Below are positions 44,990 to 54,077 of a stretch of DNA of 64,000 nt, in pieces. The DNA lies in assembly GCF_900187975.1 (NCBI RefSeq), contig NZ_FZPC01000005.1, positions 1 to 64,000 of the forward strand, given 5' to 3'. The stretch is from Pseudomonas delhiensis (GTDB taxonomy: Bacteria; Pseudomonadota; Gammaproteobacteria; Pseudomonadales; Pseudomonadaceae). Positions within the stretch are counted from its first letter, which is position 1, and every line of letters starts with the position of its first letter. The notes beneath the pieces were generated by a model that searched no databases, was not told the DNA's origin, and worked only from the letters and a program-made list of their open reading frames with translations. Position numbers and translations under genes: made by a program.

Positions 44990-47272
44990 ATGCAGAACGA
45001 CGCGAACGTAGTGCCGCTGAACAAGGCGGCCCAGGGCCAGTCGCCGACTGCTATCCCCGGGCGCCTGCCCGCGGCGCTGGTCAACGTCCGTGACAAGGCT
45101 TCGGTCCAGCTGCGCCAGGCCCTGCAAGTGCTGTTCGACAATGCCGACGACACCCTCTTCGAGATGGCCGACCGTGCCACCAGCAACGCCGAGCAGAGCG
45201 CCTTCTTCGAGGCCATGCGCGACCTGCGCCTGAAGCGCAAGGGCATCGAGCGCGGCTTCGTGCAGAAGTTCTTCGAGGGCTTCGCCAACCTCAACCAGTA
45301 CCAGATCGGCAAGGCGCCCCAGCTGGACGCCGTCTCCTTCGACAACCTGTCGCTGGTACAGAACGACGAGCTGGAAGAGACCGTGGCGATGGACGCCATG
45401 GTCGGCAAGGTGCTCAGCCGCGACGGCCTGGCCCTGGGCCACCTGACCACGCGCCTGAACACCCTGGTCAGCAACAAGGTCGAGGACAAGACCAACCCGC
45501 TCGGCCCGCGCCCGCTGTGCGAGGCCTTCCTCGAGGCCTGCCGCGGCCTGGGCGTGGAGATCAAGGTCAAGCTGATCGTCCTCAAGCTGTTCGAGAAGTA
45601 CGTCCTTTCCGAGCTCGAGCAACTCTATGCCGAGGCCAACGAGATCCTCGTCGCCCATGGCGTGCTGCCCGAGCTGAAGTCCGCCCCCGCGCGCCGCGCG
45701 CCCCGTCCCGCCGCCGAGGCCCCGGCCAGCGCCGGCTACGCCGGTGCCGCCGCCCAGGCCGCCGCTTCCGGCGCCTACCTGGATGCCGAGAGCCAGGAAG
45801 CCTTCGGCGCGCTGCAGGAGTTGATGTCCCAGGTCCGCGGCAGCCTGGCCGCGCGCCGCCAGGTGCCCGCCGACGCGGTGCCGATTTCCAGCAACGACCT
45901 GATGCGCCTGCTCTCGCACCTGCAGGACCACCTGCCGGCCCAGGGCATGGACGAGGTGGACGTGCGCCACCACCTGGACCACCTGCTCAACCGCGTCAGC
46001 CACAAGAGCGGGCGCTCGCGGGTGGTGGGGCAGGTCGACGAGGACGTCATCAACCTGGTGTCCATGCTCTTCGAGTTCATCCTCGACGACCGCAACCTGC
46101 CGGATTCGCTCAAGGCCCTGATCGGCCGCATGCAGATCCCGATGCTCAAGGTCGCGGTGCTGGACAAGACCTTCTTCAGCCGCGGCAACCATCCCGCCCG
46201 GCGCCTGCTCAACGAGATCGCCTCGGCGGCGCTCGGCTGGGCGGAACAGACCGACCTGCAGCGCGACAGCCTGTACCAGAAGATCGAGCAGGTGGTGATG
46301 CGCCTGCTGAACGACTTTGTCGACGACACGGCGATCTTCGGCGTGCTGCTGGAGGACTTCATCGCCTACACCGGCGACGAGCGTCGCCGCAGCGAACTGC
46401 TCGAGCAGCGCACCCGCGACGCCGAGGAAGGCCGCGCCCGCGCCGACGCGGCCCGGCGCGAGGTGGCGCTGGTGCTCAACCAGCGGCTGTTCGGCCGTAC
46501 CCTGCCCGAGGTGGTGGTGCGCCTGCTGCGCGAGGCCTGGAGCAAGGTCCTGCTGCTGACCTGCCTGAAGCACGGCAGCGATTCGCAACCCTGGCGCGAC
46601 GCCGTGGCGACCATGGACGACCTGATCTGGAGCGTCGAGCCCCACGAGGACCCGGAGTCCCGCACGCGCCTGCTGGAAATGGTCCCGCAACTGCTCAAAT
46701 CATTGCGCGAGGGCCTGACCAGCGCGGCCTTCGATCCGTTCTCCACCGGCGAGTTCTTCAGCCGCCTGGAGAGCCTGCACGTGCAAGCCTTCCAGCGCTT
46801 CAAGCAGGCGCAGGAAGCGGCGGCCGACGACGACCTGCTGGACGGCATCCCGCTGCTCGACGAACCCGTCGAGGCGCCCGCGGCGCAGGCCGGCGGCCAG
46901 CCGGAGATGGTCGCGGTGGTGGAAGAAATCGTCCTGGCAACGCCTGACGAAGAACGTGCGCCAGAGCCGGAAGAGTTGCTGGCGGACGATGACGAGTCGC
47001 TGCGCAAGGTCGACGAGCTGCGCGTGGGCAGCTGGGTGGAAATCCACGAGGATGCCGAGCACAAGCTGCGCTGCAAGCTGGCCGCGGTGATCAAGCCGAC
47101 CGGCCGCTACATCTTCGTCAACCGTACCGGCATGAAGGTGCTGGAGAAGACCCGCATGGGCCTGGCCGTGGAGTTCCGCCGCAACGCGGTGCGCCTGCTG
47201 GACGACGCCCTGCTGTTCGACCGCGCGCTGGAGTCGGTGATCGGCAATCTGCGGCGGTTGAAGAACGCCTGA
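44990..47272 (+). CDS. DUF1631 family protein (nadC-linked paralogue)
   Basis: 760 residues, cytoplasmic. N-terminal block DDTLFEMADRATSNAEQSAFFEAMRDLRL, an Ala/Pro-rich linker at about residues 225-260, then VINLVSMLFEFILDDRNLPDSLKALIGRMQIPMLKVAVLDK and ARRLLNEIASAALGW. The C-terminal domain has VGSWVEIHEDAEHKLRCKLAAVIKPTGRYIFVNRTG. It shares all blocks with the protein at 10647-12977 but has no PilZ gene beside it. Function unknown. Some databases name related proteins thymidine phosphorylase, which nothing here supports. Confidence 0.85.
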   Translation: MQNDANVVPLNKAAQGQSPTAIPGRLPAALVNVRDKASVQLRQALQVLFDNADDTLFEMADRATSNAEQSAFFEAMRDLRLKRKGIERGFVQKFFEGFANLNQYQIGKAPQLDAVSFDNLSLVQNDELEETVAMDAMVGKVLSRDGLALGHLTTRLNTLVSNKVEDKTNPLGPRPLCEAFLEACRGLGVEIKVKLIVLKLFEKYVLSELEQLYAEANEILVAHGVLPELKSAPARRAPRPAAEAPASAGYAGAAAQAAASGAYLDAESQEAFGALQELMSQVRGSLAARRQVPADAVPISSNDLMRLLSHLQDHLPAQGMDEVDVRHHLDHLLNRVSHKSGRSRVVGQVDEDVINLVSMLFEFILDDRNLPDSLKALIGRMQIPMLKVAVLDKTFFSRGNHPARRLLNEIASAALGWAEQTDLQRDSLYQKIEQVVMRLLNDFVDDTAIFGVLLEDFIAYTGDERRRSELLEQRTRDAEEGRARADAARREVALVLNQRLFGRTLPEVVVRLLREAWSKVLLLTCLKHGSDSQPWRDAVATMDDLIWSVEPHEDPESRTRLLEMVPQLLKSLREGLTSAAFDPFSTGEFFSRLESLHVQAFQRFKQAQEAAADDDLLDGIPLLDEPVEAPAAQAGGQPEMVAVVEEIVLATPDEERAPEPEELLADDDESLRKVDELRVGSWVEIHEDAEHKLRCKLAAVIKPTGRYIFVNRTGMKVLEKTRMGLAVEFRRNAVRLLDDALLFDRALESVIGNLRRLKNA

Positions 47273-47320
47273 GCCTTCCTCCCCAGGGAGCACGCTCCGC
47301 GCTCCCGGTACCCTCATCTA

Positions 47321-47998
47321 TCGCGGACAAGGCTCCTGCGCAGCAGAAACACCATGCCTCGCAACAAACTGTAGGAGCGGGCCCTGCCCGCGAATCGCGC
47401 GCAGGGCGCGCTCCTACATGGGCGCAGTGTTGATGCAACCCGTAGGAGCGGATCTCATCCGCGAATCGCGCCGATACCTCTGGTTATCGCGGACAAAGTC
47501 CGCTCCTGCACAGCGGAAACGCCCTGCCTCACAGCAAACTGTAGGAGCGGGCCCTGCCCGCGAATCGCGCGCAGGGCGCGCTCCTACATGGATGCGGTGT
47601 CGGGGCAACCCGTAGGAGCGGATCTCATCCGCGAATCGCGCCGATACCTCCGGTTATCGCGGACAAAGTCCGCTCCTGCACAGCGGAAACACCCTGCCTC
47701 ACAGCAAACTGTAGGAGCGGGCCCTGCCCGCGAATCGCGCGCAGCGCGCTCCTACATGGGCGCAGTGTTGATGCAACCCGTAGGATCTCATCCGCGAATC
47801 GCGCCGATACCTCCGGTTATCGCGGACAAAGTCCGCTCCTGCACAGCGGAAACGCCCTGCCTCACAGTGACCTGTAGGAGCGGACTCCGTCCGCGATTCG
47901 CCCGCAGGCCGTAGGGCGCATAACGCCTACGGCGTTATCCGCCGTGTCGGACACCAGTGCTCCGGTCAACGGCGGATAACCGCGAACGGTTATCCGCC
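47321..47998. repeat. Tandem array of a ~170-bp three-REP unit
   Basis: Three consecutive copies (47351-47520, 47521-47690, 47691-47853) are nearly identical, with a partial copy before (from 47321) and after (to about 47905). Each unit carries GTAGGAGCGGGCCCTGCCCG with its inverted partner, GTAGGAGCGGATCTCATCCG, and ATCGCGGACAAAGTCCGCTC. Copies 1 and 2 are both 170 bases; copy 3 is 163 because of small deletions. An inverted pair of the GTAGGGCG-TTATCCGCC type ends the array (47911-48002). The 847-base gap holds no gene. Confidence 0.93.
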
Positions 47999-48120
47999 CT
48001 ACGGAAGGCCATGCATCGCGGTGGGCTGCAGAACCGCAATGAGCTGACAGCCGCACAACAACCCCAATCGTTCTCTTCCGCCGCAAGCTGCTTTAGAGTG
48101 GGCCCAATCAAGGAGCCCCT

Positions 48121-48681
48121 ATGCAGTTCGATCCCCGCAGCGGCTGGTGCCAGGGCGTCAGCCACTGTCCTTCGCCCAATTTCAATGCCCGCCCGGAGGG
48201 GGAGGTGGTCTCCCTGCTGGTGATCCACAACATCAGCCTGCCGCCGGGGCAGTTCGGTACCGGCAAGGTGCAGTGCTTCTTCCAGAACCGCCTGGATGCC
48301 GACGAGCACCCCTATTTCGCCGACATCGCGCAAATGACGGTGTCCGCGCACTTCCTCATCGAGCGCGATGGCAGCGTGTTCCAGTTCGTCTCCTGCAACG
48401 ACCGCGCCTGGCATGCCGGCGTGTCGCGCTTCGACGGGCGGGAAAACTGCAACGACTTCTCCATCGGCATCGAGCTGGAAGGCACCGACGATGAGCCCTA
48501 CAGCGATGCGCAATATGCCGCCCTGGCGAAGCTGGGCCGGCAACTGCTGCGGGCCTATCCAGCCATTACCCCTGAGCGCATACAGGGCCACAGCGACATC
48601 GCCCCGGGGCGCAAGACCGACCCGGGCCCGGCTTTCGACTGGCAACGTTTCCTCGCCGCTCTTTCCAAGGAGTCGACATGA
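48121..48681 (+). CDS. ampD: 1,6-anhydro-N-acetylmuramyl-L-alanine amidase AmpD
   Basis: A 186-residue cytoplasmic zinc amidase that recycles anhydromuropeptides and thereby keeps AmpR-controlled beta-lactamase low. Zinc ligands are in LLVIHNISLPP (His), GHSDIAPGRKTDPGP (His and Asp). Conserved SAHFLIERDGSVFQFVS and SIGIELEG. It is translationally coupled to ampE by ATGA. Intact in this window. Confidence 0.97.
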   Translation: MQFDPRSGWCQGVSHCPSPNFNARPEGEVVSLLVIHNISLPPGQFGTGKVQCFFQNRLDADEHPYFADIAQMTVSAHFLIERDGSVFQFVSCNDRAWHAGVSRFDGRENCNDFSIGIELEGTDDEPYSDAQYAALAKLGRQLLRAYPAITPERIQGHSDIAPGRKTDPGPAFDWQRFLAALSKEST

Positions 48682-49517
48682 GTTTCCTGGTACTGCTGCT
48701 GGCCCTGCTGGTAGAGAAGTTCTCCGGCTGGCGCGCGCGCCTGCAGAAGGATGGCGCCTGGCTCGCCTGGCTGGGCCTGGTGCAGGGGCTGCCGGCCGTG
48801 GCGGCGCGGCCCTGGCTGGCGCTGCTGGTGGCCCTGCTCGGGCCCCTGCTGGCGCTGGCGCTGGTGCTGACGCTGCTGCAGCCGCTGGCCTACGGCCTGC
48901 TGGCGTTGCCGGTGCACCTGCTGGTGCTGGTCTGGAGCCTGGGCCGCGGCGACGTGCACCAGGCCATGGGGCCGTTCCGCGACGCCTGGCGCCGCGAGGA
49001 CCTGCAGGGCGCCTACCACGTCGCCGAGCGCGACCTGGGCGTGCAGGCCGATTCCGATGCCGAGCTGTTCGCCCAGGTCCAGGGCATGCTGGTGTGGCAG
49101 GCCTTCCAGGGCTTCTTCGCGGTGATCTTCTGGTATGCCCTGCTGGGCCCGGCGGCGGCCCTGGCCTACCGGCTGCTGTCGCTGACCGAGGTGCACCTGG
49201 GCCGGGCCTCGGGGCTCGGCGAGCGGGCCGCGCTGCTGCGCCATGCCTTCGACTGGCTGCCGGCGCGGGCCCTGGCGCTGAGTTTCGCCTTCGTCGGCAA
49301 CTTCGCCGCCGTGGCCCGGGTGCTGCTGCACCACCTGCTGGCCTGGGACGTCCCGGCGGCCCGCCTGCTGGCCCAGGCCGCCTGCGTCGGCGAGGACCTG
49401 TGCGATGCCACGCCCGGCCCGGCCGGGGTCGCCAGCCTGGATGCGCTCTGGCAGTTGCTGGTACGGGCGGCGGTCTTCTGGTACGCGGCTTTCGCCCTGT
49501 GCGCCCTGTTCCTTTGA
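48678..49517 (+). CDS. ampE: Regulatory membrane protein AmpE
   Basis: A 279-residue inner-membrane protein of the AmpE/CobD-like family, linked to beta-lactamase signalling with AmpD. About four helices (residues 1-10, 45-80, 140-165, 255-279). Conserved ERDLGVQADSDAELFAQVQGMLVWQAFQGFFAVIFWY. Its biochemical role is not established. Confidence 0.93.
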   Translation: MSFLVLLLALLVEKFSGWRARLQKDGAWLAWLGLVQGLPAVAARPWLALLVALLGPLLALALVLTLLQPLAYGLLALPVHLLVLVWSLGRGDVHQAMGPFRDAWRREDLQGAYHVAERDLGVQADSDAELFAQVQGMLVWQAFQGFFAVIFWYALLGPAAALAYRLLSLTEVHLGRASGLGERAALLRHAFDWLPARALALSFAFVGNFAAVARVLLHHLLAWDVPAARLLAQAACVGEDLCDATPGPAGVASLDALWQLLVRAAVFWYAAFALCALFL

Positions 49518-49550
49518 GTACCGCACGTCGCCACTGATGGCGTTTTAACC

Positions 49551-49577
49551 TTAAGTTACAGAACGTCCCGCCGATAT
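49551..49577 (+). promoter_or_regulatory. Sigma-28 (FliA) promoter of the chemoreceptor gene
   Basis: TTAAGTTA (49551-49558), an 11-base spacer and GCCGATAT (49570-49577) match the flagellar sigma-28 consensus TAAAGTTT-N11-GCCGATAA at 6 of 8 and 7 of 8 positions. It is about 95 bases upstream of the GTG start. Confidence 0.85.
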
Positions 49578-49670
49578 GGGGTACACAGGGGGCCTGCGCC
49601 ATGCGCGGGCCCGGCGCCCCGCACCGGCCGTCCCACACAAGAACAACAACGGGAACAGGAGACGTCTTAC

Positions 49671-51701
49671 GTGAAGACCGTGCTCTATCCAGCTATCGCA
49701 CTGATGAACCGCCTGAGCTTCGGCATGAAGTTCAGCCTCATCAGCGTGCTTTTCTTCCTGCCGATGCTGGTGACCAACTTCTACCTGGTGCGTGATTCCT
49801 ACCGCCAGTTCGTCAGCACTCGCGCCGAGCTGCAGAGCCTGCAGCTGATCGCCTCGGGCATGCAGGTCCGCCGCGACGTCGAGGCCTACAACGACCTCCT
49901 GCAGATCAACATCGGCATCGGCCAGAGCCGTGGCACCGGCGACCTGGACAGCCGCATCGCCCAGTTGCAGCAGCGCCTGCGCACCGCGGTCGCGGCCCTG
50001 CAGCCGGTGGCGCGGGACAGCGAGCAGGTGGCGGCCTTCACCGCCAAGCGCGACGAGCTGGTCGCCGCCCTCAAGGCCGTGGAGGCCGAGGGCTCGATGC
50101 AGAGCAAGGCCGGCATGGCCACGCACCTGCTGAGCAACGTGCAGATCTTCAACAAGCTGCTGGCCGCGCAGTCCGGCCTGAGCCAGGACGACAGCGCCGA
50201 AGTGCGGCAGATGGCCGAGCTGATCAGCAGCGTCACCCCGGCGGTCACCGAGACCATCAGCCGCGGCCGCGTGCTGGGCACCGCGGCGCTGGGCCAGGGG
50301 TTCCTCAATTCCTCCACCAGCAGCAAGCTCGACGACCTGCTGCAGGACCTGGAGAAGCTCCACGCCGAATATGCCCTGAAGCTGCAGGAAGTGCTCGGCG
50401 CCAGCGGCGCGGCGCAGCAGGCGCTGGCCGGCGACGCCGCGGCCAGCCGCGAGACGCTCAAGAGCCTGGGCAAGCTGGTCGAGGACAAGGTGGTGATGGC
50501 CGACGCCCTCGACATGCCCTGGGCGCAGTTCTACGAGCAGTTCAGCCAGGCCATGGACAAGACCTACCAGCTCGACGACAAGGTGCTCGGCTACCTCGAC
50601 GGCCAACTGCAGCAGCGCCTGACCGGCAAGCAGGCGCAGATGGTCCTGCTGGTGGTGGCGCTGCTGGTGGTGTTCCTCGCCATCGTCTACCTCTATGGCG
50701 GCTTCTACGTCTCCACCCGCTCCACGCTCAAGAGCTTGGGCGCGATGATGGAGCGCGTCGCCGCCGGCGACATGACGGTCAACTACCAGGCGCAGAGCCG
50801 CGACGAACTGGGCGAGCTGGGCCAGGCCTTCAACGAGACGGTGCGCCGGGTGCACGACCTGATCGAGCAGGTCGGCCGCACCGTGGCCGAGGTGGAGCGG
50901 CAGACCGGCCGCGTGGAAGTGGTCTCGGCGCAGAGCAACCAGGCGGTGGCCGGCCAGCGCGACCAGATCGAGCAGGTGGCCACGGCGATGAACCAGATGG
51001 CCGCCACGGCCCAGGAAGTGGCGCGCAGCGCCGCCGCCGCCGTGGGCAGCGCGCAGAGCGTGAACCAGGAGACGGTCAGCGGCCGCGACCTGGTGGAATC
51101 CCAGGTCGGCAGCATCCAGCGCCTGGCCGCGGAGATCGACCAGTCGGTGGAAGTGATCAACCAGCTGGCCGCCGACAGCGCCTCCATCAGCCGTGTGCTG
51201 GACGTGATCAAGGGCATCGCCGAGCAGACCAACCTGCTGGCGCTCAACGCCGCCATCGAGGCGGCGCGGGCCGGCGAGCAGGGCAGGGGCTTCGCGGTGG
51301 TGGCCGACGAGGTGCGCACCCTGGCCAAGCGCACCCAGCAGTCCACCGAGGAGATCGAGCAGATGATCGCGCGCCTGCAGAACGGCGTGGGCGCGGCGGT
51401 CAAGGCCATGGGCAGCAGCCACCAGACCGCCGACGGCACCGTGAGCCAGTCGGCGCAGGTGCAGCAGGCGCTGGACAACATCCTCGGCGCGGTCGGCATG
51501 ATCGTCGACCAGAACCAGCAGATCGCCGCCGCCGCCGAGCAGCAGACCACGGTGGCCCACGACATCGACCAGAACATCGTGCAGATCAACCAGGCCGGCG
51601 AACGCACCGCCCTGGGCGCCAACGAGACCGAGCGCGCCAGCCGCGAGCTGTCCGGGCAGGTGGTGGAGCTGAAGCGGCTGATCGGCGCCTTCAGGGTCTA
51701 A
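49671..51701 (+). CDS. Methyl-accepting chemotaxis protein
   Basis: 676 residues. First membrane helix about residues 20-40 ([19 protein letters not shown]). A large helical periplasmic sensor spans about 41-315. The second helix is near 323-345 ([21 protein letters not shown]), then HAMP. The signalling domain has the invariant hairpin [35 protein letters not shown]. No C-terminal CheR-tether pentapeptide is present (it ends IGAFRV). Ligand unknown. A GTG start with GGAG upstream. I recall a similar receptor beside ampE in P. aeruginosa. Confidence 0.94.
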   Translation: MKTVLYPAIALMNRLSFGMKFSLISVLFFLPMLVTNFYLVRDSYRQFVSTRAELQSLQLIASGMQVRRDVEAYNDLLQINIGIGQSRGTGDLDSRIAQLQQRLRTAVAALQPVARDSEQVAAFTAKRDELVAALKAVEAEGSMQSKAGMATHLLSNVQIFNKLLAAQSGLSQDDSAEVRQMAELISSVTPAVTETISRGRVLGTAALGQGFLNSSTSSKLDDLLQDLEKLHAEYALKLQEVLGASGAAQQALAGDAAASRETLKSLGKLVEDKVVMADALDMPWAQFYEQFSQAMDKTYQLDDKVLGYLDGQLQQRLTGKQAQMVLLVVALLVVFLAIVYLYGGFYVSTRSTLKSLGAMMERVAAGDMTVNYQAQSRDELGELGQAFNETVRRVHDLIEQVGRTVAEVERQTGRVEVVSAQSNQAVAGQRDQIEQVATAMNQMAATAQEVARSAAAAVGSAQSVNQETVSGRDLVESQVGSIQRLAAEIDQSVEVINQLAADSASISRVLDVIKGIAEQTNLLALNAAIEAARAGEQGRGFAVVADEVRTLAKRTQQSTEEIEQMIARLQNGVGAAVKAMGSSHQTADGTVSQSAQVQQALDNILGAVGMIVDQNQQIAAAAEQQTTVAHDIDQNIVQINQAGERTALGANETERASRELSGQVVELKRLIGAFRV

Positions 51702-51797
51702 GGGGTTTTCGCCAGCAGCCCGGCCCCCGCGCGAGCGCAAGGACGCTTCCCCATCTCGCGGGTGCCGGGTTGTCGGTGAAAAGGATGTTGCCGGGAG

Positions 51798-52078
51798 CGT
51801 AGGGCGCATAACGCCTACGGCGTTATCCGCCGTTTGGCCTCGCCCCTCGGCGGCTCCGGGGTTGACCTTGGCGCTGGCTGTGGCTCCGGTGTATCGGCGG
51901 ATAACCGCGAACGGTTATGCGCCCTACGTTATGGGTGGGTCTGGTGTAGGGCGCATAACGCCTACGGCGTTATCCGCCGTCTGGCCTTGATTCCCGGCGG
52001 CTCAGGGGTTGACCTGGGCGTTGGCTAGGGCCTCGGTGTAACGGCGTACAACCGCGAACGGTTGTACGCCCTACGTCC
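51798..52078. repeat. REP cluster reaching into the tatD stop
   Basis: Four units of the GTAGGGCG-type palindrome alternate in orientation (51799-51832, 51895-51929, 51944-51981, 52037-52075). They alternate between the loop variants CGCCTACGGCG and CCGCGAACGG. The last one overlaps the tatD stop. The 51702-52070 gap has no gene. Confidence 0.88.
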
Positions 52079-52850
52079 AGCCAAACACCTCCCTGGCATT
52101 CCGCGTACTAGCCTCCGCCAGTTCCTCCGAGCTCACCCCCCGCAACTCCGCCAGCGCCTCGCAGATCGCCGGCAGGTGCGCCGGGCTGTTGCGCTGGCCG
52201 GGGAACATCGCCGGGGCCATGTCCGGGGCGTCGGTTTCCAGCACGATCGAATCCAACGGCAGCTCCGCCACTGTCTTGCGCAGGCGGTTGGCCTGCGGCC
52301 AGGTGGGCGCGCCGCCCAGGCCCAGGCGGAAACCCAGCCTGATGTACTCGCGGGCTTCCTCGCGGCTGCCGGCGAAGGCGTGGACGATGCCGCGGCGCGG
52401 CGGGCGGAAGCGCTTGAGGGTGGCGATCATCGCGGCGTGGGCGCGGCGCACGTGGAGCAGCACCGGCAGTTCGAAGTCGATGGCGATGCGCAGCTGTTCC
52501 TCGAACAGTGCCTGCTGCGCCTCCCGGTCCAGTTCCTCGATGTAGTAGTCCAGGCCGATCTCGCCCACCGCGCACAGCTTCGGGTGGCCGACCAGGCGCT
52601 GCAGCTGCTCGCGCAGGTCGCGCAGGTGTTCGGGGCGGTGCTGCGCCAGGTAGATCGGGTGCAGGCCCAGGGCGGCGTAGAGCGCGTCGTTCCGCTCGGC
52701 CAACTGCAGCACCCGCTCCCAGTTCTCGCGGAACACCCCCAGCAGCACCTGGCGCTCCACGCCCAGTTCGGCGCAGCGTTGCAGCAGCGCCGGGCGGTCG
52801 GCGTCGAAGTCCGGGAAGTCGATGTGATTGTGGGTGTCGACCAGGCGCAT
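52071..52850 (-). CDS. TatD family metal-dependent hydrolase
   Basis: 259 residues. Amidohydrolase-type TIM barrel with the metal ligands in VDTHNHIDFPDFD, AVGEIGLDYY (Glu), LHVRRAH (His), IVHAFAGS (His) and LETDAPDMAP (Asp). TatD proteins are 3'-5' nucleases or D-aminoacyl-tRNA-like hydrolases. The start MRLVDTHNHIDFPD at 52850 lies 5 bases after the fruR stop. The TAG stop is formed by the start of a REP element. Confidence 0.92.
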   Translation of the reverse strand: MRLVDTHNHIDFPDFDADRPALLQRCAELGVERQVLLGVFRENWERVLQLAERNDALYAALGLHPIYLAQHRPEHLRDLREQLQRLVGHPKLCAVGEIGLDYYIEELDREAQQALFEEQLRIAIDFELPVLLHVRRAHAAMIATLKRFRPPRRGIVHAFAGSREEAREYIRLGFRLGLGGAPTWPQANRLRKTVAELPLDSIVLETDAPDMAPAMFPGQRNSPAHLPAICEALAELRGVSSEELAEASTRNAREVFGWT

Positions 52851-52855
52851 GGCGG

Positions 52856-53848
52856 TCACCCGGCGCGCAGCTTGAGGGTGCGCGGGATGGGGTGCACGCC
52901 GGGCCGGTAGCGCTCCTGCTCCACGGCCTCCAGGGCCAGTTCCAGGGCGCGGGCGGCGATCAGCGCGTGCTGCTGGGAGATGGCGTTGACCTTCAGCGGC
53001 ACGAAGTCGAGCAGCTGGGTGTCGCCGAAGGTGCCCAGGCGCAGGTCGCGCGGCCAGCCGCCGGGCAGCGCCTGGAACACGTCGAAGACGCCCTCCAGCA
53101 GCACGTAGGAGGTGGTGATCAGCGCGTCCGGCAGGTAGCCCAGGCGCTGCAGCAGACCCTCCATCAACTGGCGGCCGCACTCGCGGCTGAAGCTGGCGCC
53201 CTGTTCGATGAAGCGCTCGCCGCGAAAGCCCCGCAGGGCCTGTTCGAAACCGGCGCTGCGCTCCTGGCTGATGATCAGCTCCGGCCGCGCCCCGATCAGG
53301 GCAACGTGCCGCGGGGCGGGCGCCAGCAGGGTGGCGGTGAGGCGCTGGGCGGCGTCGCGGTCGTCGCTGACCACCGAGCAGAAGCGCTGCGGGTCCAACT
53401 GGCGGTCGATGGCGATCACCGGCACGCCCTTGTCCAGCAGCAGTTGGTGGCTGTCGTCGTCGGCCGGCAGGCAGCTGGCTACCACCAGGGCGTCGCAGCG
53501 CCGCGCGCGGAACAGGTTCAGGGCCTGGCGTTCGCTTTCCGGCTCGTCGTCGGAGCAGGCGATCAGCAACTGGTAGCCTCGGGCGCGGGCGCCCTGTTCG
53601 AGCAGCTTGGCGATGCGGGCGTAGCTGGGGTTCTCCAGGTCCGGGAGGATGAAGCCGAGGGTGCGCGTCTGCCCGCGGCGCAGGCTGGCGGCCTGCTGGT
53701 CGGGGTGGTAGCCGTGGGCCTCGATCACCGCGCGCACGCGCTCCACGGTGGCCGCGCTGATGCGCCGCTGCACGGCCTTGCCGTTGATGACGTAGCTGGC
53801 CGTGGTCACCGAGACCCCGGCCAGACGGGCGATATCACTGAGTTTCAA
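52856..53848 (-). CDS. fruR: Fructose operon repressor FruR (Cra), LacI family
   Basis: 330 residues. The N-terminal LacI helix-turn-helix reads KLSDIARLAGVSVTTASYVINGKAV. A periplasmic-binding-protein-like effector domain follows (TLGFILPDLENPSYARIAKLLE), which in pseudomonads responds to fructose 1-phosphate. A TTG start at 53848 is preferred because it puts Met directly before KLSDIARLAG as in known FruR proteins. An ATG 42 bases upstream would add 14 unrelated residues. Divergent from fruB with a Cra operator between. Confidence 0.92.
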   Translation of the reverse strand: MKLSDIARLAGVSVTTASYVINGKAVQRRISAATVERVRAVIEAHGYHPDQQAASLRRGQTRTLGFILPDLENPSYARIAKLLEQGARARGYQLLIACSDDEPESERQALNLFRARRCDALVVASCLPADDDSHQLLLDKGVPVIAIDRQLDPQRFCSVVSDDRDAAQRLTATLLAPAPRHVALIGARPELIISQERSAGFEQALRGFRGERFIEQGASFSRECGRQLMEGLLQRLGYLPDALITTSYVLLEGVFDVFQALPGGWPRDLRLGTFGDTQLLDFVPLKVNAISQQHALIAARALELALEAVEQERYRPGVHPIPRTLKLRAG

Positions 53849-53929
53849 CGCATACCCCGGCACTGCTGACTGACAACTGGAGGCTTCCAAGGATCACGCA
53901 TTATCGGGTAACGTGCCAGTCTCAATAGG

Positions 53930-53941
53930 TGAAACGATTCA
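53930..53941. promoter_or_regulatory. FruR/Cra operator in the fruR-fruB gap
   Basis: TGAAACGATTCA matches the Cra palindrome TGAAACGTTTCA at 11 of 12 positions and lies between the divergent fruR and fruB genes. Confidence 0.88.
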
Positions 53942-54077
53942 GCAAAAACTGTCCCCCTGCCTGCGGCCACCTATGCTGGTCACCAGGGACAGCCTCGCTG
54001 TTCACCCCAACAAGCGGATAACCGCCCCGTTCCGGCAACCCGGTCCTCCTCCCGGGCGGGCCGGTGAGGAGAACGAT

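Noticed and set aside
47321-47998. Possible CRISPR array (regular repeats)
   Set aside because: Units are ~170 bases and wholly repeated, without short conserved repeats separated by unique spacers; they are REP palindromes.
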